Shown: in pieces, positions 24,141 through 32,045 of the stretch
Layout of the letters: each line of letters starts with the position of its first letter
Numbering within the stretch: position 1 is the stretch's first letter
Assembly (NCBI GenBank): GCA_903927465.1
Contig: CAIYMY010000085.1
Location: forward strand, 1-37,715
Direction: 5' to 3'
DNA: 37,715 bases
Origin: an uncultured Rhodospirillales bacterium
Lineage (GTDB): Bacteria > Pseudomonadota > Alphaproteobacteria > Acetobacterales > Acetobacteraceae
Position numbers and translations under genes: made by a program
The notes under the pieces: model-generated
What the model saw: the letters and a program-made list of their open reading frames with translations, nothing else
Databases searched by the model: none
Told to the model about the DNA's origin: nothing

Positions 24141-24955
24141 GGGGCGGTTTCCGCGCGTTGTTCATGTCGGGGGTCGAAGCGTTCACCGCGCAGTAGCGCC
24201 TTGGCGCGGCGCCAGGCTTGATAAATGCCGCCCATGCCTTCCTGCCCCTGCACCAGGGTTTGAAACGCCGCCGGATCACGCGCAATGGCATCGGCGCTGA
24301 GCTTTTCCATCACGCCTGCCAAGGCATCGGAAAGCATGGCGCTACGCGCCTCTCGCGGCGCTTCCAGCAGCGTCGCAGCTGGGATGGGCGCGCCAAAAGC
24401 GGCGAGCATTTCCGCCTTGCGTTCGCCCCAGAAAGGGTAATCCAGCGCAAGCGGCACAAACACAGCATCGGGGGCGATTTCCGGCAGGCGGATCATGCCA
24501 GGCGCAATCGGCACGGGCCTTTCGCGCGGGTCACTGAAACGCCCCGGCGCATTGATCCAAAGAATATGCGCGGGATTGGCCAGCACCTTTTCCACCAGAC
24601 GCAGAAACGCGACTGATCCGCGTGCGGACCCAGTTTCAATGCCGAAAACGCCAAGCCGCGTCATGAAGCGATATTTCTCAATGGCCTTCGCTTCCATCGG
24701 CGTAAAAAGCGGCCGATGCGGCAAAAGTCGGCGATAGAGCAGCATGAAGGCAACGCCATCCCACCAGGAAGGGTGATTGGCGAAGATCACCACGGGCTTA
24801 CCTTCCGGCAAATCGGGCAGGCCCCAGCGCGCCACGCGCAGCGCGCGCATGTGTTTGCGGAAAAACCGCGTGAACATGAAATCGAAAAAATCCAGATGGC
24901 GCGCTGAACGCAGCGCCACCGGGTCAGGCACTTGTTTTGCCTGGCCTGTCGTCAT
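24137..24955 (-). CDS. Lysophospholipid-type acyltransferase, CrtO-like role
   Basis: A 272-residue acyltransferase of the PlsC/LPLAT superfamily. The catalytic HX4D is present as His61-PSWW-Asp66 (NHPSWWDG), and the motif-III position reads INAPGRFSDPRERP (about 134-147) instead of the common FPEGTR. VFVPLALDY is the fourth block. Relatives in carotenoid clusters of alphaproteobacteria and Planctomycetes carry the same W..xxGRF..RERP form, so it is a subfamily trait rather than a defect (recalled, not tested). In staphyloxanthin synthesis CrtO adds a fatty acid to the sugar; a parallel role is inferred, though S. aureus CrtO is not homologous in detail. Its first and last bases overlap the flanking genes by ATGA. 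Confidence 0.83.
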   Translation of the reverse strand: MTTGQAKQVPDPVALRSARHLDFFDFMFTRFFRKHMRALRVARWGLPDLPEGKPVVIFANHPSWWDGVAFMLLYRRLLPHRPLFTPMEAKAIEKYRFMTRLGVFGIETGSARGSVAFLRLVEKVLANPAHILWINAPGRFSDPRERPVPIAPGMIRLPEIAPDAVFVPLALDYPFWGERKAEMLAAFGAPIPAATLLEAPREARSAMLSDALAGVMEKLSADAIARDPAAFQTLVQGQEGMGGIYQAWRRAKALLRGERFDPRHEQRAETAP

Positions 24956-26535
24956 TCAGCCGCGGCTGGCAGATCGGCCTCTCGCCGGCCAGCCAATTCC
25001 GCTTCGGGGGACATGCCGCGCCCGCCAAGATCACGGTCCAAAGCATCAGCGGCGATCCAGCCGGACATCATGACCATTGGCATGCCAGGGCCAGGATGCG
25101 CCGCGCCGCCGGCCAAATAGAGGCCCTTGATCGCCTTGCTGCGATTGCTCGGCTTGAAGGCGCCGGTGAAGGAACCATGCGACGCCAGGCCGTAAATCGC
25201 GCCATTCAGCACCTTGTAGCGGTTATGGATATCCACCGGCGTCAATTGGCTTTCGCAGACAATGCGGCTTTCGATGTCTTCCATCCCCGCCGTGCGCTTC
25301 AACTTGTCCAGGATTTTCTGGCGATAGGCCGGGAACATCTTCGACCAATCATGATGCGGCCGCAGATAAGGCGTATGCACCAGCACATAAAGCGCTTCCC
25401 CACCTTCGGGTGCCACCGAAGGATCAGTGCCCGATGGCGCGGCCAGATAGGCAGTCGGGTCCGGCGCCGGTTCGCCCTTGCGATAGATGGCATCAAATTC
25501 TTCTTCCGCATCGCGGGAGAAGACGAAATCATGATGCGCCAAATGTTCGTAACGGCGATTAAGCCCGAGATAGAGCACAATACCGGAACAGGCAGGTTCA
25601 TACTTCTTGGCGTAGCGCTGCGATGCATTGCCCTTCACCAATTCCGTATAGGTGCGGATCGCATCCATGTTCGAAATCAGCGCATCACAGGCAATACGTT
25701 CGCCATTGGCCGTGACGCTGCGCACAGCGCCGCCCACAATCTCAATATCCGTCACCTCGGCATTGGTGCGCAGATCAGCCCCAAGCGATGCCGCGAGGTT
25801 CGCGAGCCCTTCCGCCGTGGCGCGCGTGCCGCCCACCGGATACCACACACCTTCGGATGCCTGCATATCGCCAATGCTGCAGAGCACCGCCGGCGCCAGA
25901 TAGGGGCTCGATCCCACATATTGCGTGAAGTGATCCAGCATCTGCGCCAATTGCTCATTCGGCACATGGCCGCGGATGACTTTCGCCACTGTCTGGCCCA
26001 TGCGCAGCGCCATGACATCACGCAGCACATTGGGCTTGAAATTATCACCAAGGTTCAGCGTATCGCCGATGCCTTCTACTGGCTTCCAGAAGAAGAATTT
26101 CTCAGAAACCTTGTGCAAATGGCGGGCGACGCGCTGGAAGCTTTCATAACCCGCGCCATTTGGCCCGCCAGGTGCGAAGGCATCCATGGACCGCGCCATG
26201 TCCTGCACGTTTTCGATCAGATCAATCTGCTTGCTGCCATCAAAAAAGCAACGCCATTGCGGATCAAGCCTGATCAGCGGCATTTCCTTTTGCTGATCGC
26301 GCCCGGCTTCGGCGAAGATGCGGCGCAGCACGCGCGGTACGGTCAGGATGGTGGGGCCCATATCGAAACGGAAATTCCCGCGCCCATCGGGTGATGGCAT
26401 GTTCAGCACCGCTGCCTTGCCGCCCAGCCAGGCATTACGCTCAAGAACCGTGACCTGATGCCCGCGCGCCTGCGCGGTGGCGGCTGCAGCAAGCCCGCCT
26501 AAACCGCTGCCGATGACAATTACCTTGGCACCCAT
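24952..26535 (-). CDS. CrtP-like FAD-dependent carotenoid oxidase/desaturase
   Basis: A 527-residue flavoenzyme of the phytoene-desaturase (CrtI/CrtN/CrtP) family. The FAD fold GSGLGGL starts at residue 9, followed by LERNAWLGGKAAV. FDMGPTILTVPRVL and PQWRCFFDGSKQIDL look more like CrtP (diaponeurosporene terminal oxidase) than CrtN, and the C-terminal FAD closure GLYLAGGAAHPGPGMPMVMM is typical. As a CrtP homologue it would oxidise a terminal methyl group of the C30 polyene to an aldehyde, the substrate of the aldehyde dehydrogenase later in the operon. Assignment of CrtP versus CrtN function is by motif resemblance only. The ATG follows GAGAAGGAGAGGG. It lies 15 bases behind the CrtN-like gene. 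Confidence 0.85.
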   Translation of the reverse strand: MGAKVIVIGSGLGGLAAAATAQARGHQVTVLERNAWLGGKAAVLNMPSPDGRGNFRFDMGPTILTVPRVLRRIFAEAGRDQQKEMPLIRLDPQWRCFFDGSKQIDLIENVQDMARSMDAFAPGGPNGAGYESFQRVARHLHKVSEKFFFWKPVEGIGDTLNLGDNFKPNVLRDVMALRMGQTVAKVIRGHVPNEQLAQMLDHFTQYVGSSPYLAPAVLCSIGDMQASEGVWYPVGGTRATAEGLANLAASLGADLRTNAEVTDIEIVGGAVRSVTANGERIACDALISNMDAIRTYTELVKGNASQRYAKKYEPACSGIVLYLGLNRRYEHLAHHDFVFSRDAEEEFDAIYRKGEPAPDPTAYLAAPSGTDPSVAPEGGEALYVLVHTPYLRPHHDWSKMFPAYRQKILDKLKRTAGMEDIESRIVCESQLTPVDIHNRYKVLNGAIYGLASHGSFTGAFKPSNRSKAIKGLYLAGGAAHPGPGMPMVMMSGWIAADALDRDLGGRGMSPEAELAGRREADLPAAAE

Positions 26536-26550
26536 CGCGCCCTCTCCTTC

Positions 26551-28176
26551 TCAGTCACCAGCAGAATGTTTGGTCGCATTTTCCGAGCCACCAAGTGAGT
26601 CCACTTGGCTTGAAAATGCTCCAGCATTGGCCCGCATATGGCTTGGGCTGCGTTCGCTGCGCGCCATGCCCAAATCCTGCAATAATAAATCCGCGCTGAT
26701 GCGCGCACCTTCATAAATCACCGGCAAGCCACTGCCGGGATGCGTGCCGCCACCCACCAGGTACACGCCCTTGGCACGGCCAAAGCGATTGCGCGGGCGG
26801 AAATGCATCATCTGGCGCACATTATGCGCCAAGTTGAAGGTCGCCCCATAGCCGACTGCATAATCATCCTGCCACTCCTGCGGCGAGATGATTTTCTCAT
26901 ACCGAATACGGCTTTCGATATCATGCAAGCCAATCGCCTTCAGCCTATCCAGCGCAAGGCGCCGATAGCGCGGCGCTTCCACCGCCCAATCCGCACCGCC
27001 CAAAAGGTTCGGCACCGGCACCAGCATATACAATGTGGAATGCCCGGGCGGTGCCATGGAAGGGTCGGTACTGGCCGCGGCCTGCACATAAAGCGACGGA
27101 TTTTGCGGAATGATCCCTGCTTCGATCTGCGCCAGATTATTCTCATAATCTTCCGCAAGCAGCACGGTATGATGCGCCAGATCAAGCTGCCCTTCAATGC
27201 CTAGATAAAGCATGAAGGTGGAACAGGAATAACGCGCTTCGGCGATTTTCTTATCGGGCCATTGCGGGCGCTGTTCTTCTTCCATCAGCCCCGGAATGGC
27301 ATGCGCGAAATCGGCATTCACCACCACCGCATCCACCGCATGAAGCCGCCCGCCCGCTTCAACACCCACCGCGCGCCGGCCTTCAAAGACAATGCGATCA
27401 ATCTTGGTGTTCAGGCGGATATCCACGCCCACATTCTCGGCAACCCGCGCCATGGCTTCGGACACCATGCCGCACCCGCCGCGCGGATGAAACACGCCAT
27501 GTTCATATTCCAGGAAGGACAGGATGGAGAACATGCTCGGGCAGCGGAAGGGGCTCATGCCCAGGTATTTGGACTGGAAGGAAAATGCCAAGCGCGTGCG
27601 CGGGTCCGAGAAGTGTCTTTGCAATTCCTGATCCAGCGAAAGCCAGGGCCGCAGATGCTTGAGCCCATTCATCACTTCCGGCGCCAGATAGGTCATCACG
27701 CCAGGAAAGGGCCGTTCCAACACGGGGCGGAAGGCTTCCAGCTTCACGCGGTTTTCCGCCATGAAGCTGCGCACGCCCGCCGCATCAGCGGGATTGATCT
27801 TCGCCACTTCCGCTTCCATGCGCGCCAGATCAGGCGTCGCTTCAATGGAAACGGGATTGGCGCCTTCAAAGATCAGCCGATATTGCGGATCAAGGCGGAT
27901 CAGATCCACCTCATCCTCAAGCCGCGTGCCGCAGGCTTCGAAAATTTCCGCCAGGATGCGCGGATACAGGAAGAAAGTCGGCCCAATATCAAAGCGGTAG
28001 CCGCCAGGCGCCGTCACGGTGCGGGTCCGCCCGCCCACCACGGCATCCTTTTCGAATACCGTAACGCGCACGCCTGAGGAGGCCAGCAGCATAGCCGCAG
28101 CCAAGCCTCCGGGGCCGGCGCCGATCACGGCAACATGGGGGCGAGTTTGTGAGAGCGAGGGAGGTGATGCGTTCAT
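26551..28176 (-). CDS. CrtN-like squalene/dehydrosqualene desaturase with repeat-derived tail
   Basis: A 541-residue phytoene-desaturase-family flavoenzyme, first gene of the carotenoid operon. GAGPGGL (19-25) and VFEKDAVVGGRTRTV open the FAD domain; FDIGPTFFLYPRIL and the C-terminal GVYLVGGGTHPGSGLPVIYE are family marks. It probably inserts several double bonds into squalene or dehydrosqualene to give 4,4'-diaponeurosporene or diapolycopene. The native end seems to be near LLLQDLGMA. The extra tail includes AFSSQVDSLGGSENAT, encoded by copy B of the 50-bp palindromic repeat and nearly identical to the MFS transporter tail. The ATG has only a weak ribosome site (AAAGACAG region), unusual for the leading gene. 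Confidence 0.87.
   Translation of the reverse strand: MNASPPSLSQTRPHVAVIGAGPGGLAAAMLLASSGVRVTVFEKDAVVGGRTRTVTAPGGYRFDIGPTFFLYPRILAEIFEACGTRLEDEVDLIRLDPQYRLIFEGANPVSIEATPDLARMEAEVAKINPADAAGVRSFMAENRVKLEAFRPVLERPFPGVMTYLAPEVMNGLKHLRPWLSLDQELQRHFSDPRTRLAFSFQSKYLGMSPFRCPSMFSILSFLEYEHGVFHPRGGCGMVSEAMARVAENVGVDIRLNTKIDRIVFEGRRAVGVEAGGRLHAVDAVVVNADFAHAIPGLMEEEQRPQWPDKKIAEARYSCSTFMLYLGIEGQLDLAHHTVLLAEDYENNLAQIEAGIIPQNPSLYVQAAASTDPSMAPPGHSTLYMLVPVPNLLGGADWAVEAPRYRRLALDRLKAIGLHDIESRIRYEKIISPQEWQDDYAVGYGATFNLAHNVRQMMHFRPRNRFGRAKGVYLVGGGTHPGSGLPVIYEGARISADLLLQDLGMARSERSPSHMRANAGAFSSQVDSLGGSENATKHSAGD
26572..26621 (-). repeat. Palindromic protein-coding repeat, copy B
   Basis: Read on the minus strand, the 50 bases match copy A (5639-5688) except at three sites. 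Two keep or improve pairing: A for G in the inner left arm removes a wobble, and T for C lies in the bulge. The third is in the loop. The element is in the same reading frame as in copy A and encodes AFSSQVDSLGGSENAT near the end of the CrtN-like desaturase. No further copy was found by eye in this window. Confidence 0.85.
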
Positions 28177-28191
28177 CCGGCAATCTGTCTT

Positions 28192-28206
28192 TACGGTTCA
28201 TCCGTA
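28192..28206. promoter_or_regulatory. Inverted repeat upstream of the carotenoid operon, candidate operator
   Basis: TACGG and CCGTA flank a 5-base spacer (TTCAT), a perfect interrupted palindrome 16-30 bases before the first operon ATG. Together with the terminator it fills the 84-base gap. No convincing -35/-10 pair was seen; the spot would cover a transcription start or leader. The binding protein is unknown, and the match to a regulator family is not claimed. Confidence 0.35.
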
Positions 28207-28226
28207 CCAAATGTCTAAAAGGAAGT

Positions 28227-28260
28227 AAAAGCCGAGCCGGCCAAAGGGATTGGCCAGCCC
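28227..28260 (-). terminator. Intrinsic terminator of the acyl-CoA dehydrogenase operon
   Basis: On the minus strand, directly behind the stop at 28261, GGGCTGGCCAA (28260-28250) pairs with TTGGCCGGCTC (28244-28234) around a 5-base loop, with one mismatch and one wobble. A TTTT run follows at 28230-28227. It separates the dehydrogenase transcript from the carotenoid operon. Confidence 0.75.
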
Positions 28261-29874
28261 TCAGGCCGCCATTGCCCCCTCAATTTCCGCGAAGCGCGCC
28301 CCAGCACGCGGGAGAAGCCGGCGCAGATAGAAATCCGCCACTGCCCCATAGGCTGCGCCATCCGCCGCAGCCGCCCGCGCGAGAAGAGCACCACCCAGGA
28401 CCCAGCCCACTGCATCCAGATAGGCAGTTGCGAGCGCTTGGCTAGCCTCCGCATCGCGACCTTGTTCGGCCAGCACCGCTTCCGTGGTCCGCGCCAGGCC
28501 TTCCGCTGCGGCGCGCAGCCTGGCATCGGGCAGGGCTGCGATCTCCTGAATCAGCTTCCGCATTTCGGCCCCGCCATCGCGGGCGAGCTTACGGGTCAGC
28601 AGGTCAATCGCCTGAATGCCGTTGGTGCCCTCATAAATCGGGGCGATGCGCGCATCGCGCAGCACCTGGGCGGCGCCGGTATCCTCGATAAAGCCCATGC
28701 CGCCATGCACCTGCACGCCGAGGGAAGCGGTTTCCACCCCGCGATCCGTGGCCCAAGCCTTCAGCACCGGGATCAGCAGCGCCAAGCGCGTGCTGGCCGC
28801 GGCATCGCCCATCAGCTCCGCGCGGTCCGCAGCCGCGGCCGCTTCCAGCATGATCAGCCGGGCAGCGAGCGTAGTCGCGCGCATTTCCATCAGCATGCGC
28901 GCGACATCCGGGTGTTCGGAAATGGCCCGCCCATTCTGCACACGCTGCGCGGCATAGGCTTCGGCCAGGCGCAGCGCCGCCGCGCCATGCGCAACCCCTT
29001 GGGTGCCAACGCCGAGCCGCGCGTTATTCATCATGGCGAACATGGCTTGCAGGCCGCGATGCGGTTCGCCGACCATTTCAGCCTCCGCCCCCTCATACAA
29101 CATGATGCAGGTGGGGCTGCCATGGATGCCCATTTTGCGTTCGATGCCACCGCAGCGGAAGGCATTGCGCGCGCCATCGGGCAGGATTTTCGGCGCGGCA
29201 AACAGCGAAATCCCGCGCGAGCCCGGCGGCGCATCCTGCAGGCGCGCCAGTACCAGATGCAGGATATTGCCGGCGCAATCATGTTCGCCCCAGGTGATGA
29301 AAATCTTCTGCCCATGCAGCGCGTAGCGCCCATTGCCGAGCGGTTCCGCGCGCGTGCGCAGCATGCCCAAATCACTGCCGGCTTGCGGTTCGGTCAGGCA
29401 CATCGCGCCAGTCCAATCGCCCGCGATCAAGGGCGGCAGCCAGCGCGCCGCCTGATCCAGCGTGGCGTGATGGCGGAGTAGATCAATCGCACCCGCCGTC
29501 AGCAGCGGGCCGAGCAGGAAGGATGTATCCGCCGCCATGCCCAATTCAGTCATGGCGGTCCAAAGGCTGAGCGGCAGCCCCTGCCCGCCATATTCCACCG
29601 GTGCGGCCAGGCCCTGCCAGCCACCTTCGCGCCATTGGTCGTACAAGGCGGGGTAATGCGCCGGCGTGGTCACCGTGCCATTGGCGTAGCGGGCACCCTG
29701 CTTATCCGCTTCCTGGGCTTTCGGTTGCAGCGCTTCGGTGCAGAAGCGATTTGCCTCATTCACAATCTGGGCAATGTCATCGGCGGAAAGCGGCGCGCCG
29801 GCAGCGTTGGTCAGGCCCGGCAGGTCAACCAGGCGCGTGAGGCCAAAAATCAGATCATCAGCGGCGGTGGTCAT
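28261..29874 (-). CDS. Acyl-CoA dehydrogenase with C-terminal extension (DmdC-like)
   Basis: A 537-residue flavoenzyme. The start at 29874 overlaps the stop of the upstream oxidase as ATGA; the longer frame to 29934 lies inside that gene. Core blocks: MCLTEPQAGSDLG (FAD/substrate), GQKIFITWGEHD, RKMGIHGSPTC, VQVHGGMGFIEDTGAAQ, and the catalytic Glu in YEGTNGIQAIDLLTRKL. The GTNGIQA..L..RKL form and the extra helical C-terminal domain match the group that includes 3-methylmercaptopropionyl-CoA dehydrogenase DmdC. Many such proteins act on medium- or long-chain acyl-CoA instead, and no dmd genes are near, so substrate is left open. Most DmdC-like enzymes have about 590 residues; here the N-terminus is shorter. 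A terminator follows the stop. Confidence 0.92.
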   Translation of the reverse strand: MTTAADDLIFGLTRLVDLPGLTNAAGAPLSADDIAQIVNEANRFCTEALQPKAQEADKQGARYANGTVTTPAHYPALYDQWREGGWQGLAAPVEYGGQGLPLSLWTAMTELGMAADTSFLLGPLLTAGAIDLLRHHATLDQAARWLPPLIAGDWTGAMCLTEPQAGSDLGMLRTRAEPLGNGRYALHGQKIFITWGEHDCAGNILHLVLARLQDAPPGSRGISLFAAPKILPDGARNAFRCGGIERKMGIHGSPTCIMLYEGAEAEMVGEPHRGLQAMFAMMNNARLGVGTQGVAHGAAALRLAEAYAAQRVQNGRAISEHPDVARMLMEMRATTLAARLIMLEAAAAADRAELMGDAAASTRLALLIPVLKAWATDRGVETASLGVQVHGGMGFIEDTGAAQVLRDARIAPIYEGTNGIQAIDLLTRKLARDGGAEMRKLIQEIAALPDARLRAAAEGLARTTEAVLAEQGRDAEASQALATAYLDAVGWVLGGALLARAAAADGAAYGAVADFYLRRLLPRAGARFAEIEGAMAA

Positions 29875-31031
29875 GGGGTGGCCTCCAAGGCAGCAAGCAA
29901 ACCAAAAGCGGGCGCATCCCGCCCGGCGGCCCAACCCGGCAGGGCGCGGGCAAGGGCAGTATCCTCTGCCGCCGCAGCCAGGGCCAGACCCAAAAGCGGG
30001 GCGAATTTGAAGCCATGGCCGGAAAAGCCGGACATGACAAAGCAGCCGGGGGCGGCGGCTTCCAGGACGAATTCCTCCCGGTCTTCCACATCATAATAGC
30101 AGGCTTGCGCGCCAAGCACGCGATAGCCCGCCGCGTTGATCAGGCGCGGGCGGGAGAGGGCCAGGATTTCCTCAATTTCCGCGGGCGTTGCCGCGCGCGG
30201 GTCGGCCCCGGCATCGCCCTGGCGGGAAAAGCGGTGATCCCCGATCTTGAGCGCGGTGCCCGCCACCGGCGGTACGGCGTAAAACCCGCCATCTTCGGCC
30301 AGATCAAGCAGCATGGGCGCGGCTTCCCAGGCGGTGCGGAAGCCAGCTGGGGGTTCAAGCCGCACCAGGATTTGGCGAGAAGGCACCACGCGGCCAGTCA
30401 GCCCCGTGCCGAGCAGCTTTGGCCCCCAGGGTCCGGCGGCAAGCACCAGCAGATCGGCGCTGCGTTCCGCGCCATTGGCCAGGCGCAGTGTTTTGCGCGC
30501 CGGTTGGGCGGCGGCGACCTCGGCGGCCTCGAACACCACGCCCTGCGCGGCGAGATGCGCTGCGAGCCCGGCGACGATGCGTTCCGCGAGCAGCGCGCCA
30601 CCGCGCGGCAAGGTGAAGGCGGCGGCGATGCCGGTATCTGACAGCATGGGAAAGCGCGTGGTGATCTGATCCGGCGATAGGTCAGCACAGGCATGCCCAT
30701 CGGCCCGCAGAGCAGCCCGGCTTTCCGCAAGCCAGCCGCCATGATGATTGGCCAAGGCCAACACGCCGGTTTCTACGTAATGCCGGGTGCCGAGTGCGGC
30801 CCAGATCATATCCCAAGCCGCATAGGCGGGATCAACCATCCGCATATACCCGGCCTGCGCGCCATAGGCGTGGCGGATCAGGCGGTGCTGATCAACCGAC
30901 GCCCCGCGCGGATTGGGGATGGGCGCCTGTTCAATCACGCGAACCTGCCAACCAGCGCGGGCCAGCGCCCAAGCGGTGCAAAGCCCCATAATGCCGGCGC
31001 CGAGAATCAGGGCGTTTCGTTGTGCTGCCAT
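29871..31031 (-). CDS. FAD-dependent amine oxidase, monomeric sarcosine oxidase-like
   Basis: A 386-residue flavoprotein of the DAO/SoxA-SolA group, which oxidises N-methyl amino acids with O2 to give formaldehyde and H2O2. GAGIMGL (11-17) starts the FAD domain, followed by VDQHRLIRHAYG, the loop next to the flavin. Cys311 in QACYYDVEDREEF lies where monomeric sarcosine oxidase attaches FAD covalently (Cys315), and the family signature GFSGHGFKFAPLLG follows. So covalent flavin is expected. Substrate could be sarcosine, N-methyltryptophan or pipecolate-like. It begins the minus-strand pair with the acyl-CoA dehydrogenase (ATGA overlap). No THF-dependent subunits are present. Divergent from the MAPEG gene across a 134-base gap. 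Confidence 0.9.
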   Translation of the reverse strand: MAAQRNALILGAGIMGLCTAWALARAGWQVRVIEQAPIPNPRGASVDQHRLIRHAYGAQAGYMRMVDPAYAAWDMIWAALGTRHYVETGVLALANHHGGWLAESRAALRADGHACADLSPDQITTRFPMLSDTGIAAAFTLPRGGALLAERIVAGLAAHLAAQGVVFEAAEVAAAQPARKTLRLANGAERSADLLVLAAGPWGPKLLGTGLTGRVVPSRQILVRLEPPAGFRTAWEAAPMLLDLAEDGGFYAVPPVAGTALKIGDHRFSRQGDAGADPRAATPAEIEEILALSRPRLINAAGYRVLGAQACYYDVEDREEFVLEAAAPGCFVMSGFSGHGFKFAPLLGLALAAAAEDTALARALPGWAAGRDAPAFGLLAALEATP

Positions 31032-31165
31032 GGAGCAAGCCTATGCCGGTTTGGGTGAGGAATGGGAATGCTTGTTTTATCAAGCCGCGAAGCGCAAATC
31101 GTCTTTGCCAAGTCGGTGCAAGGCAAGGCCCCTTCCCGCCAAAGCCAAAAGGAACCCATCCCGCC

Positions 31166-31552
31166 ATGATCATCGCCTTCTGGACCATGCCTTTGACGCT
31201 GATTTTCCTGTGGCTCAGCTTGCGCGTGATCCGTTATCGGCGGGCTGAGCGGATCCCGCTTGGGTCGGGCGGTAATGCCGCGCTGGAACGCGCCATCAGG
31301 GCGCATGCCAATTTCGCGGAATTTGTGCCCTTTGCGGTATTGCTGCTGATCCTGGCGGAATGGGGTGGCGCCTGGCCATGGCTGCTGCATGCGCTTGGGG
31401 CGCTGCTGGTCGCGGCGCGCCTGTCGCATGGCGTGGGCATGGTGCAAGACCCGGAAGATTATCGCTTTCGCGTCTTTGGTATGATGGGCACCTTCAGCGT
31501 CATAGGTATCGCGGCGGTGGCGGCCTTCCTGGGGGCTGTCCTGCGCGGCTGA
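31166..31552 (+). CDS. MAPEG-family membrane protein
   Basis: A 128-residue integral membrane protein with about four helices (MIIAFWTMPLTLIFLWLSL, FVPFAVLLLILAEW, LLHALGALLVAARLSHGVGM, FSVIGIAAVAAFLGAVL). RAIRAHANFAEFVPFAVLLL is the hallmark of MAPEG (glutathione-transferase-like) proteins such as bacterial microsomal GST homologues, with the Arg/His/Asn/Glu helix that binds glutathione. The start at 31166 lies 12 bases after AAGGAA and gives a protein of family size; the longer frame from 31022 has no membrane support. Role could be lipid or electrophile detoxification; unproven. No signal for co-transcription with the rhodanese 62 bases downstream, though it is possible. Confidence 0.87.
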   Translation: MIIAFWTMPLTLIFLWLSLRVIRYRRAERIPLGSGGNAALERAIRAHANFAEFVPFAVLLLILAEWGGAWPWLLHALGALLVAARLSHGVGMVQDPEDYRFRVFGMMGTFSVIGIAAVAAFLGAVLRG

Positions 31553-31614
31553 ACGCTTGTGCGATGACCATGAATGCGGCCTATGATGGCGCCGTACTAA
31601 CGGAGAGATGATCC

Positions 31615-31995
31615 ATGACCTTGACCGTCCAACAAATGCTTGCCGCCGCCGAAGCCGTGGTGCCGCGCATCAGCGCAGATGAAGCGAAAGGCCTGCTCGG
31701 CCGCGCTGATGTGGTTTTCCTGGATGTGCGCGAACCGGCAGAAGTCGCAGCCTCCGGCAAGGTACCCGGTGCGCTGACAATCCCTCGTGGCCTGGTGGAA
31801 TTCCGCGCCGATCCTGCTTCCGCTTTGCATGATGCGAATTTTGATCGCGCCAAGACCATTGTTGCCTATTGCGCATCCGGCGGGCGTTCCGCGCTGGTGC
31901 TGAAGACGCTGCATGATATGGGCTATGCCAATGTGCGCAATCTGGGCGGCTTCAAGAATTGGGTAGATGGCGAGGGCGAGATCGAAAAGGTCTAA
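31615..31995 (+). CDS. Single-domain rhodanese-like protein
   Basis: A 126-residue cytosolic rhodanese domain. VFLDVREPAEVAASGKVPGAL carries the conserved Asp-Arg and Glu, and the active-site loop is Cys-Ala-Ser-Gly-Gly-Arg (YCASGGRSA), i.e. a CxxGxR persulfide loop of the six-residue sulfurtransferase type. ALVLKTLHDMGYANVRNLGGF is the usual closing strand and helix. It can move sulfane sulfur from thiosulfate or persulfides. The ribosome site GGAGAG lies before the ATG. fccA-fccB and a cysteine desulfurase are within 5 kb, so sulfur metabolism is a theme of this end of the window, but these are separate transcripts. Confidence 0.93.
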   Translation: MTLTVQQMLAAAEAVVPRISADEAKGLLGRADVVFLDVREPAEVAASGKVPGALTIPRGLVEFRADPASALHDANFDRAKTIVAYCASGGRSALVLKTLHDMGYANVRNLGGFKNWVDGEGEIEKV

Positions 31996-32004
31996 TCGCT
32001 ACTT

Positions 32005-32030
32005 GGGGATCGCGTCGGCACGCGATCCCC
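32005..32030. terminator. Bidirectional hairpin between rhodanese and Bug genes
   Basis: A perfect 11-bp stem, GGGGATCGCGT with ACGCGATCCCC, closes a 4-base CGGC loop in the 50-base gap between convergent genes. No T-run follows in either direction. Position and stability argue for a shared transcript end. Confidence 0.65.
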
Positions 32031-32045
32031 GAATTACGCACGCCT

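Noticed and set aside
24937-26394. A 485-codon open frame on the plus strand
   Set aside because: It is exactly antisense to the CrtP-like gene, has a composition rich in His/Arg typical of GC-rich shadow frames, and shows no recognisable motif.
28438-29481. A 347-codon plus-strand frame
   Set aside because: Antisense to the DmdC-like acyl-CoA dehydrogenase, without motif or ribosome site.
31564-31611. A 15-codon frame just before the rhodanese gene
   Set aside because: No ribosome site, and the rhodanese start has its own GGAGAG; looks like chance.
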